Shown here: positions 50,901 to 58,478 of the stretch, piece after piece
How the letters are laid out: each line of letters begins with the position of its first letter
How positions within the stretch are numbered: the first letter of the stretch is position 1
Origin: an uncultured Opitutia bacterium
GTDB lineage: Bacteria > Verrucomicrobiota > Verrucomicrobiia > Opitutales > Opitutaceae
Assembly (NCBI GenBank): GCA_903902745.1
Contig: CAIUWA010000046.1
Location: 1 to 64,000 of the forward strand
Reading direction: 5' to 3'
DNA length: 64,000 bases
Program-made: the position numbers and the translations under genes
Notes under the pieces: model-generated
Seen by the model: the letters and a program-made list of their open reading frames with translations, nothing else
The model's database searches: none
What the model was told of the DNA's origin: nothing

Positions 50901-51871
50901 GAGACACCAACCTCGACGCTCCGCACGCGCGCACCTGGCGGGAAATTTCCCAGCCGGTGCGGCCGCGCGCCATGTCGCGCGAGGGCCGGAAGCGTTTTGT
51001 CCTCTCCGGCCTGAAGACCGCGAGCCTCCTCGTCCTGGTCGCGGCGACGGTTTGGGGCGTGGTGGAAGTCGCGGGCATCTGGCAGGCCGAGCCCAAGCGG
51101 ATCGCCCGCGCGGTGGGCACGGCCTCCGTGAACCGGATCGAATTGCGGACCGACGGCCTGATCGACCAGGCATGGGTCGAGCGCACACTGGCGCTCCCCA
51201 AAAACATCACGCTGATGGAGCTCGAGCTGCCTCCGCTGCAGCGGCGGCTGCTCGCGCACGGCCAGGTGCAGAGCGTGGTGCTGAGCAAGACCTTTCCCTC
51301 GACCCTCACGGTGAAGCTCACCGAGCGTCCACCCGTGGCCCGGCTCAGGACGGAAGTTGCCCGGGACTTTCTGGTCGCGCGCGACGGGGTGGTGTTTACG
51401 GGGATCGGTTATGACAGTCCGGGTTTCGTGGAAACACTGCCCTGGCTGGCCGGGGTGAACCTGGTGCGCGTGGGCGACGGTTTCGCGCCGATCGAGGGCA
51501 TGGAGCCGGTGGCCGACCTGCTGGAGAAGGCGCGCACCGAGGCGCCGGCACTTTACCGGACGTGGAGCGTCGTGAACCTCTCCCGCCTGAAGGACGACGG
51601 TGAGATCGAGGTGCGCTCCAGCGAGGTCGAGAAGATCACCTTCAGCACGGGGCTGGACTTTTTCACGCAGCTGGCCCGGCTCGATTACGTGCGGGATGCC
51701 CAGAAGGCGCCGCTGAAGTCCGTCAATGTCGGCCTCGGTCCACAGGTGGTGGTCGATTACGACGCCGCGCCCGCGCTGGAGCGCTCCTCGGTCCGTCCGG
51801 CGGCCGGCTATCGTTTTGTTTTGCCCTCTTCCAACCTGCAGAATCGTCCCAAGTCCAATCGTGACCTCTAG
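50897..51871 (+). CDS. ftsQ: Cell division protein FtsQ-type, POTRA domain
   Basis: A bitopic divisome protein of 324 residues. A basic cytoplasmic segment (MSREGRKRFV) precedes one transmembrane helix (SLLVLVAATVWGVVEV), then a POTRA-like domain (NRIELRTDGLIDQAWVERTL, about 80-150; the FtsQ signature TVKLTERPPVARLR) and the beta domain. Sequence identity is low, as usual for FtsQ, but the position between ddl and ftsA is canonical. It overlaps ddl (ATGA) and runs 11 bases into ftsA. Confidence 0.88.
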   Translation: MRDTNLDAPHARTWREISQPVRPRAMSREGRKRFVLSGLKTASLLVLVAATVWGVVEVAGIWQAEPKRIARAVGTASVNRIELRTDGLIDQAWVERTLALPKNITLMELELPPLQRRLLAHGQVQSVVLSKTFPSTLTVKLTERPPVARLRTEVARDFLVARDGVVFTGIGYDSPGFVETLPWLAGVNLVRVGDGFAPIEGMEPVADLLEKARTEAPALYRTWSVVNLSRLKDDGEIEVRSSEVEKITFSTGLDFFTQLARLDYVRDAQKAPLKSVNVGLGPQVVVDYDAAPALERSSVRPAAGYRFVLPSSNLQNRPKSNRDL

Positions 51872-53066
51872 CACCAAATTCATCGGCGCCGTCGAGATCG
51901 GCACCTCCAAAGTGACCGTGCTCATCGGCGAATTCACCGGCCGTGAGCTCGCCATCATCGGCTACGGCGAGTGCCAGTCGCGCGGCGTGATCAAGGGTGT
52001 CGTCGTCGACTACAAGGCCGCCAGCGAATGCGCCCACGCCGCGATGGAGGCTGCGGAGCAGAACGCCGGCGAGCAGATCGACCAGGTCTACCTCGCGCAG
52101 ACGGGCGGCCATCTGGAGGGTTTCTACAACGAGGCCGCGGTCAACGTGAAGTCGGCGGACAACATGATCAGCGCGCTCGACACCGACACGGTCTGCCGCC
52201 TCGCCACGGCCAAGGAGCTACCCGCCGGCCGCATGGTGGTACACAACATCCGCCGGCCGTTCCGCGTCGATGGCCGCCTGGTGCCGGGCAATCCGGAACA
52301 TCTGGTCGGGCAGCGCCTCGAAGTCGGTTACTGGACGGTCCACGGGCAGGAAAATCGCCTCGCCGACACCATCCATGTGATCCGCGGCTTCAACCTCGAG
52401 GTGCGCGAGCTGATCCTGTCCGGACTCGCGTCCGGCCACATGGTGACGACCGCCGAGGAGCGCCAGCACGGCGTGCTGGCCATCGACCTCGGGGCCGGCG
52501 TCACGGACTTTGTCCTCTACCGTGACGGCGGGCCCCATGTCACGGGCGTCGTGCCGGTGGGCGGCTCGCACCTCACGAACGACCTTTCACTCGGCCTGCG
52601 CCTCACCGAGGGGCAGGCGGAAAAGCTCAAGCTGCGCCATGGCCGCGCGCTGGTGCAGGCGCGCAGCAAGACCGACAAGGTGTGGCTCGATGGCAATTTC
52701 ACCATCGGCGACCGCCAGTTTCCGCAGCAGACGATCGAGCAGATCACCGCGGCCCGCACGTGGGAGATCTTCGAGGTGGTGAAAAAGAAGCTGGGCGGCG
52801 CCTTCACGCCCGAGACGTGCTCGGCGGGCGTGGTCCTCACCGGCGGCGCGGCCAAGCTGCCGGGCATCGCGGAATGCGCCGCGAAGGTGTTCGGCGTGCC
52901 GGCGCATCTCGGGGAAACGCCGTCCTGGGTGAACGAGAACCTGCGCGACCCCGGCTTCAGCACGACCCTGGGCCTGCTCTATTACGGCCTCGCCTCGCAG
53001 GCCGAGCGGGCCGCGCCCGCCCGCCGCAAGCGGGGGTTCCTCCAGAAACTTTTCGCCACCGCCTAG
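51861..53066 (+). CDS. ftsA: Cell division protein FtsA
   Basis: Actin-fold protein that tethers FtsZ to the membrane. The 401-residue product has the phosphate loops AVEIGTSKVTVLIG and LAIDLGAGVTDFVLYRDG, adenosine motif VVLTGGAAKLPGI, the 1C subdomain between, and a basic amphipathic C-terminal tail (ARRKRGFLQKLFATA) that would insert in the membrane. The GTG at 51861 gives the start TSSTKFIGAVEIG, overlapping the end of ftsQ. The 71-base gap to ftsZ contains an AT-rich stretch with repeated AAATCTCA words. Confidence 0.93.
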   Translation: MTSSTKFIGAVEIGTSKVTVLIGEFTGRELAIIGYGECQSRGVIKGVVVDYKAASECAHAAMEAAEQNAGEQIDQVYLAQTGGHLEGFYNEAAVNVKSADNMISALDTDTVCRLATAKELPAGRMVVHNIRRPFRVDGRLVPGNPEHLVGQRLEVGYWTVHGQENRLADTIHVIRGFNLEVRELILSGLASGHMVTTAEERQHGVLAIDLGAGVTDFVLYRDGGPHVTGVVPVGGSHLTNDLSLGLRLTEGQAEKLKLRHGRALVQARSKTDKVWLDGNFTIGDRQFPQQTIEQITAARTWEIFEVVKKKLGGAFTPETCSAGVVLTGGAAKLPGIAECAAKVFGVPAHLGETPSWVNENLRDPGFSTTLGLLYYGLASQAERAAPARRKRGFLQKLFATA

Positions 53067-53137
53067 TCCGCCTCCGTGGCGGAATTTAAAATCTCAAATC
53101 TCAGATCGCAAATTTCAAAAACGACCGCTCCGCCCGC

Positions 53138-54415
53138 ATGAATCCCTCCGAACTGCCGCTCGAGCACCAGATCCTCACCGACCGCAACATCGCCATCAAG
53201 CTGGTGGGCGTGGGTGGCGCGGGCTCCAACGCCATCGACCGGTTGAAGATGGAAAATCTCGAGCGGCTGCAGCTCGCGGTCATCAACACCGACCTCCAGG
53301 CGCTCTCCTCCTCGCCGGTACAGGACAAGGTGTTGATCGGCTCCGGCGTGACGCGCGGCCTCGGGGCCGGCGGCGATCCCGAGCTCGGCCGGGAGGCGGC
53401 CGAAGCTGACCGCGATAAAATCGCCGCGGTCGTGAAGGACTGCGACCTGGTGTTCCTGCTTTCCGGCATGGGTGGCGGCACCGGCAGCGGCGCGTCGCCG
53501 GTCGTGGCGGAGATCGCCGCGGAGCAGGGCGCGCTGGTGATCGCGTTTGTCACGCTGCCGTTCAGCTTCGAGGGCGGCCGCCGTCTCAAGCAGGCCGAGG
53601 AAAGCCTGCTGGCGCTGCGCCGCGTGTGCGACGCCGTCATCCCGCTCCCCAACGATGTGCTCATGCAGGAGGCGGCGGACCAGGAAACCGTGCTCGACTC
53701 GTTCGCGCGCGCCGACGAGTGGATCGCGCGCGGGGTGAAATCCATCTGGGCGATGCTGTTCCGCACCGGCCTCATCAACCTCGACTTCGCCACGCTGCGG
53801 CAGGCCTTCGCCACGCGCGGCGGCAAGACACTCTTCGGCCTCGGCAACGGCCAGGGCGAGAATGCCGTGGCCGACGCCATCGAGAGCCTCAAGCTGTGCC
53901 CGCTGCTCGCCACGCCCGAGTTCTCGCGCAAGGCCGACCGCCTTCTCGTCAACATCGTTGGCGGCGCCGACCTCACCCTGCCCAAGGTCAACGAGCTAAT
54001 GACGGCGGTGGCGGAGCAGTTTGGCAAGGAGTCGCACATCATCATGGGCGCCGTGATCGACGAGCAGATGCAGGGCAAGGTCGAGGTCTGCGTCCTGGGT
54101 ACGAGCGACATGGGCGGCCGCGGCGCGGTGCGCCGGCCACCCGTGCCGGTCCGCACGAAGACGTCTCTCCCACGTCCCGTGGAATCCGTGCCGGCGGCGG
54201 CGACGACGATCGTCCCCGCGCATCTGCCCGCAAATGAGCCCGTCTCGACCACGCACGCCGCGGCGGTGAATGCCGCGAAGGCCGAGCAGAACGAATTCAG
54301 CTTCGGCGAAATCGAAAGCCGCGGCCATTTCGACAAGACCGACCGCAACCTCTTCGAAGGCCATGACCTCGACGTCCCCACCTACCTGCGCAAGGGCATC
54401 AAGATCCTGCTCTGA
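53138..54415 (+). CDS. ftsZ: Cell division GTPase FtsZ with altered T7 loop
   Basis: Tubulin-like GTPase that forms the division ring. The 425-residue protein has VGVGGAGSNAIDRL, the GTP signature SGMGGGTGSGASP (about 109-119), FEGGRR and PNDVLMQ, and a C-terminal tail ending DLDVPTYLRKGIKILL that matches the conserved FtsA-binding peptide. The T7 synergy loop reads GLINLDFATL: the residues equivalent to E. coli Asn207 and Asp209 are present (Asn214, Asp216), but the equivalent of the catalytic Asp212 is Thr219. The middle contains a slightly shortened polymer interface, otherwise the fold looks normal. Hydrolysis is therefore likely slow or arranged differently. Confidence 0.95.
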   Translation: MNPSELPLEHQILTDRNIAIKLVGVGGAGSNAIDRLKMENLERLQLAVINTDLQALSSSPVQDKVLIGSGVTRGLGAGGDPELGREAAEADRDKIAAVVKDCDLVFLLSGMGGGTGSGASPVVAEIAAEQGALVIAFVTLPFSFEGGRRLKQAEESLLALRRVCDAVIPLPNDVLMQEAADQETVLDSFARADEWIARGVKSIWAMLFRTGLINLDFATLRQAFATRGGKTLFGLGNGQGENAVADAIESLKLCPLLATPEFSRKADRLLVNIVGGADLTLPKVNELMTAVAEQFGKESHIIMGAVIDEQMQGKVEVCVLGTSDMGGRGAVRRPPVPVRTKTSLPRPVESVPAAATTIVPAHLPANEPVSTTHAAAVNAAKAEQNEFSFGEIESRGHFDKTDRNLFEGHDLDVPTYLRKGIKILL

Positions 54416-54450
54416 GGCCCGACAAAGGCGCGACTCGACCAGCTGCATTG

Positions 54451-54481
54451 GGTAGGGACGGGCGAGCCGCCCGTCCCAACC
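54451..54481. repeat. GTAG-headed hairpin after ftsZ
   Basis: GGGACGGGCG (54455-54464) pairs exactly with CGCCCGTCCC (54468-54477) around a three-base loop, with GGTA before and AACC after forming the foot. The left side is identical over 14 bases to the element inside mnmA (61431-61444). It lies between ftsZ and obg and might also stop transcripts, though no T-run follows. Confidence 0.75.
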
Positions 54482-54536
54482 TCGTCTCATTCAATCCACC
54501 CCTTGGCAAAGCCGGCGGCATGTGCATCGTGGCGGC

Positions 54537-55571
54537 ATGTTTGTCGATGAATGTGTGATCAAGGCGTACGCCGGCGACGGCGGACGCGGGTGCATTGGCT
54601 TCCGCCGGGAAAAATACGAGCCGTGGGGCGGCCCCAACGGCGGCGACGGCGGCCGGGGCGGCGATGTCGTGCTCGTGGGCGACGTCAACACGAACAATCT
54701 GGTCGATTACCAGTACCAGCCGCACTGGAAGGCGGAGCGCGGCGAGCACGGGCAGGGCGCGGACTGCCACGGCCGCGATGGCAAGCCGGCCGTGCTAAAA
54801 CTCCCCTTGGGGACGGTCGTGACCGATGTGGAAACAGGCAAGGTTGTCGCCGAGGTCATCATCGACGGGCAGCCCATTGTGCTTTGCAAGGGCGGCAACG
54901 GCGGCTGGGGCAACACGCATTTCAAGACCTCCACCAACCGCACGCCCCGCCGCGCCAATGCCGGCCAGCTGGGCGAGCACAGCGTTTACCGGCTCGTCCT
55001 CAAGAGCATCGCGGACGTGGGCCTGGTGGGCTTCCCGAACGCGGGCAAGTCCTCGCTGACGAACGCCATCACCAAGGCCCGGCCGAAGACCGCGGCCTAC
55101 CCGTTCACCACGCTGCATCCGCAGATCGGGGTCATCGAGTACAACGACCTGCGCCAGCCGCGCCGGCTGCTGCTGGCTGACGTGCCCGGCCTGATCGAGG
55201 GCGCGAGCGACAACCGCGGTCTCGGGCACCGTTTTCTGCGCCACATCGAGCGCTGCGCCCTGCTGCTGTTCATCGTCGATCTTGCCGGCGTGGACCATCG
55301 CGACCCGCGCGAGGACTATGCGACGCTCGTGAGCGAACTGAAGCTGTACGACCCGGCGCTGTTGAAAAAACCGCGGCTGGTCGTGGCAAACAAGATGGAT
55401 CTGGAGGCGGCGCGGGCCAACCTTCCGAAGTTCAAGCGCCGGCACAAGGTGGACGTGGTGGAGATTTCGTGCCTGGACGGCGCCGGCCTGGAGAAACTGA
55501 AAAAGGAACTGCTCAAGCGGGTCACGGCGCTGCGCGGCCGCGAAAAGTTGTCGCCAGCGGCGCACGCCTGA
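54537..55571 (+). CDS. obg: Obg/CgtA family GTPase
   Basis: Ribosome-associated GTPase involved in late 50S assembly. The 344-residue protein has the glycine-rich Obg domain (AYAGDGGRGCIGFRREK, GGPNGGDGGRGGDVV, about 1-155), the G domain with G1 GFPNAGKSSLTNAI, G3 DVPGLIEGAS, G4 VANKMDL, and G5 EISCLDG. It lacks the C-terminal OCT extension. ATG 54537 gives the canonical start MFVDECVIKAY. It begins a new unit after the ftsZ hairpin. Confidence 0.96.
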   Translation: MFVDECVIKAYAGDGGRGCIGFRREKYEPWGGPNGGDGGRGGDVVLVGDVNTNNLVDYQYQPHWKAERGEHGQGADCHGRDGKPAVLKLPLGTVVTDVETGKVVAEVIIDGQPIVLCKGGNGGWGNTHFKTSTNRTPRRANAGQLGEHSVYRLVLKSIADVGLVGFPNAGKSSLTNAITKARPKTAAYPFTTLHPQIGVIEYNDLRQPRRLLLADVPGLIEGASDNRGLGHRFLRHIERCALLLFIVDLAGVDHRDPREDYATLVSELKLYDPALLKKPRLVVANKMDLEAARANLPKFKRRHKVDVVEISCLDGAGLEKLKKELLKRVTALRGREKLSPAAHA

Positions 55572-55592
55572 GCCACCCTGTCTGCCTCGAAA

Positions 55593-56212
55593 ATGTCCAC
55601 GGAACACCGCTCCCTGATGATGCGCACCAACCGCCTGCTGGGCGCGGCGCTGGTCGAGCACAACCTCGTGAAGATGGAGGACCTGGAAAAGGCGAACGAG
55701 GCCTCCTCGAGGTGATGGCCTCCAACCAGCCGCGCCAGAGCACGCTGCTCGGCATCCTTTGCTACGAGATGAAGGTCGTGCGCGAGGACGATGTGCTCCT
55801 GCACATCGTGGACTCCGAGGGGGTGGGCTTGGTCGACCTGCGTAATTACGACACCTCGGATGACATCAAGAAGAACCTGGACGTGGGGGCTTGCTGGGCG
55901 ACGTGGTCGGTGCCCTTCGACCGGGAGGAGGAATTTTATTTTGTCGCGACGGCCTACTACCTGAGTCCGGCGGTGCGCGCCTTTTGGGAAAAGCAGTTTG
56001 GTGCCCAGATCGTCTGGTACGGCACCACCCTGGATGTGATCGCCGACTACCTGGAAAAACTTGAGGCGGAACAAGCCAACTCGATCGTCGCTGCCGGCGG
56101 CACCCGGTCGCCCTTCTCGGCCCCGGGCAGCAAGCCGCCTTTTCCCGCCGCCAGCCCGGCCGCCGCCAAGTCCGCCCCCGCCGCGCCGGCCTCCGCCGCC
56201 AGCCCTGCCTGA
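55593..56212 (+). CDS. GspE-associated protein of unknown function, apparently frameshifted
   Basis: From ATG 55593 the frame encodes MSTEHRSLMMRTNRLLGAAL and stops at 55715 after EKANEASSR. Another frame, from about 55703, continues with LLEVMASNQPRQSTLLGIL through to 56212. Adding one C in GCCTCCTC at 55701-55708 joins them as EKANEALLEVM and gives a 206-residue protein. The N-terminal helical start (NRLLGAALVEHNLVKMEDLEKAN) resembles the MshEN-type N-terminal domain of GspE/PilB ATPases. The C-terminus is Ala/Pro-rich (SAPAAPASAA). It ends three bases before the gspE-type gene. The defect is a sequencing error or a recent mutation. Confidence 0.7.
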
Positions 56213-56215
56213 GCC

Positions 56216-57925
56216 ATGCCCCTCGGAAAAGTCCAGACTCAGATCGTCGCCAAGCTGGAGGAGATGGGCCGTCTCAGCACGGAGCAGCGCCTCGCGATCA
56301 TCAGCGTGCCCGAGGACCTCAGCGGTGATGCCCTCGACAAGCTGCTGCAGGAGCAGTACGCCGTCTCGCCCTTCCAGTGCCTCGTCGCCAAGGCCCGGGC
56401 CCTCGGCCTCGCGCCCTTCAACGTCTCCCGCTACCGCGTGGGCAACGACACCTTTGAGCGCATCCCCCAGGAATTCTGCCAGGAAAACCTCGTGCTGCCG
56501 GTGGGGCAGGTGGGGGATTTCCTCCTCGTCGCCTTTGCGAATCCCTTTGAGCTGAGCATCCCCGCCAAGATCCAGGAGATCACCGGCAAGCGCGTCATCC
56601 GCCTGCTCGGGCGGGACAAGGACATCCGCGAGAAATTCAGCAAGGGCAACGAACGGCCCGCCGGCTTTGACGATGTCGTGCTGCAGATCGGCGCGGAGTT
56701 CGGCGTCGAGGGCGACACCGAGCTGAAGGACGACGATGTCAACGAGGAGTCCGGCCCGATCATCCAGCTTTCCAACCGCATCATCGAGGACGCGTATTAC
56801 GCCGGGACGAGCGACATTCACATCGAGCCGCAGGAAAAGGAGATCATCGTCCGCTACCGGATTGACGGCGTCTGCCAGGAAAAGCTCCGGCTGCCGGCCA
56901 AGGTCGCGCCGGCGCTCGTCGCGCGCCTGAAGATCATGTGCAACCTCGACATTTCCGAGCGCCGTTTGCCGCAGGACGGCCGCATTGTCTTCAAGCACTT
57001 CACGAAGAAGTCCCTCGACATCGACCTGCGCGTCTCGACCGCGCCCCTCAACCATGGCGAGGGTGTGGTGATGCGTATCCTGGACAAGCAGAAGAGCACG
57101 CTGCCGCTGCCGGCACTGGGTTTCAGCGAGGAAAACCTGACCCGCTACCGCGAGGTCATCCGCCAGCCCTACGGCATGATCCTGCATTGCGGCCCCACCG
57201 GCTCGGGCAAGTCGATGACGCTCTACTCGGCCCTTGGCGAAATCAATTCGTCCGACATCGTCATCCGCACCGCCGAGGATCCCATCGAATACACGCTGAA
57301 CGGGATCAACCAGATGCAGATGCACCGCCAGATCGGGCTTACCTTTGCCGCGGCGCTGCGGGCCTTCCTGCGGCAGGACCCGGACATCATCCTCGTGGGC
57401 GAAATCCGCGACAAGGAGACGGCGCAAATCGCCGTCGAGGCGGCGCTGACGGGTCACTTGCTCATCAGCACGCTGCACACGAATGACGCGCCCTCGACGG
57501 TGGCGCGGTTGTCCGACATGGGCATCGAGCCGTTCATGATTTCCTCCTCGCTGCTTTGTGTCTGTGCCCAGCGCCTCATGCGGCGGGTGTGCAAGACCTG
57601 CCGGGTGGTTTACGAGGCCAAGGACCGGGAGAAGGAAATCCTGGAAAAGGGCATCGGCTGGAGCGGACAGATCTACAAGCACAACCCGAAGGGCTGTCCC
57701 AAGTGCGGCGGCAGCGGCTACAAGGGCCGCGTCGGCATTCACGAGTTGATGATCAGCAACGAGGAACTGATCGAGGCCATCAACAAGGAGGCGGAATCCA
57801 CCGAGTTGAAAAAAATCGCGATGCGCGGCGGCATGAAGACCCTGCACCAGGACAGCCTGCTGAAGGTGAAGGACGGCCTGACCACGCTCGAGGAGGCCAT
57901 CGCCACCGTTCCGCCGGACATGTGA
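56216..57925 (+). CDS. GspE/PilB family secretion or type IV pilus assembly ATPase
   Basis: Hexameric ATPase driving type II secretion or pilus extension from the cytoplasm. The 569-residue protein has an N-terminal MshEN-type domain ([18 protein letters not shown]..), the Walker [14 protein letters not shown] (about 326), Asp box [18 protein letters not shown], Walker [18 protein letters not shown], His box [14 protein letters not shown], and a four-Cys zinc site CKTC and [18 protein letters not shown]. All catalytic elements are present. It lacks any neighbouring pilC, pilT or pilin gene, so whether it belongs to T2SS or pili is open. Confidence 0.92.
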   Translation: MPLGKVQTQIVAKLEEMGRLSTEQRLAIISVPEDLSGDALDKLLQEQYAVSPFQCLVAKARALGLAPFNVSRYRVGNDTFERIPQEFCQENLVLPVGQVGDFLLVAFANPFELSIPAKIQEITGKRVIRLLGRDKDIREKFSKGNERPAGFDDVVLQIGAEFGVEGDTELKDDDVNEESGPIIQLSNRIIEDAYYAGTSDIHIEPQEKEIIVRYRIDGVCQEKLRLPAKVAPALVARLKIMCNLDISERRLPQDGRIVFKHFTKKSLDIDLRVSTAPLNHGEGVVMRILDKQKSTLPLPALGFSEENLTRYREVIRQPYGMILHCGPTGSGKSMTLYSALGEINSSDIVIRTAEDPIEYTLNGINQMQMHRQIGLTFAAALRAFLRQDPDIILVGEIRDKETAQIAVEAALTGHLLISTLHTNDAPSTVARLSDMGIEPFMISSSLLCVCAQRLMRRVCKTCRVVYEAKDREKEILEKGIGWSGQIYKHNPKGCPKCGGSGYKGRVGIHELMISNEELIEAINKEAESTELKKIAMRGGMKTLHQDSLLKVKDGLTTLEEAIATVPPDM

Positions 57926-57933
57926 GGGCCCGG

Positions 57934-58440
57934 ATGAATCGCCTGGCCGTGTTTTTGCTCGGGTTCGCCCTGCTGCTGGCAGGGTGCAAGCCGGCGGTGA
58001 AGTCCAAGGACATCACCCCCCTCCAGCGCAAGCAGGCGGCAAGTTTCGACAGCGAGGCGGATTTCGCCGCGACGATGAAGGATCTGCCGCGGGCCGAGGG
58101 GCTCTACAAGCAGGCGACCGAGCTTTGCCCGGATATGCCGCTCTATTGGGAGAACCTGGGCATGACGCAGCGGAAAATGGGCAATCCCAAGGGCGCGCGG
58201 GCGGCTTATGGCGAGGCCCTCACCCTGTATGGGGAACATTACCGACGGGAAAAAAATCCCGAGGACGTGCTGCAACAGGCTTGGCTGCTGGCCCTGCTGG
58301 GCCGGGATGACGAGGCGGCGAAATTGCTGCAAAAGGCGCGGGCCAGCCACCCGAATGACACGCGCGTCCGTCAAGCGGCGGAGCCGAAGTGGCTGGAGAC
58401 GCTGCATAGCAACCCCGCCTTCAAGGCGATCGCGCTCTGA
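57934..58440 (+). CDS. TPR lipoprotein
   Basis: A 168-residue lipoprotein: signal segment LAVFLLGFALLLAGCKP with lipobox LLAGC, then two to three TPR-like helical pairs (RAEGLYKQATELCPDMPLYWENLGMTQRKMGNPKGA). It follows the GspE-type gene by eight bases and so shares its transcript. It is similar in kind to small TPR lipoproteins that assist pilus or secretin assembly (PilF/PilW-like); that link is inference from its place. Confidence 0.82.
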   Translation: MNRLAVFLLGFALLLAGCKPAVKSKDITPLQRKQAASFDSEADFAATMKDLPRAEGLYKQATELCPDMPLYWENLGMTQRKMGNPKGARAAYGEALTLYGEHYRREKNPEDVLQQAWLLALLGRDDEAAKLLQKARASHPNDTRVRQAAEPKWLETLHSNPAFKAIAL

Positions 58441-58478
58441 GTGATGCCGGTGGGACAAGTCAGCCGCTAGGACGCGGG

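Noticed and set aside
55640-55715. Programmed ribosomal frameshifting in the gene before the GspE-type ATPase
   Set aside because: No slippery heptamer stands at the junction; a lost C in a GC-rich run explains the break more simply.
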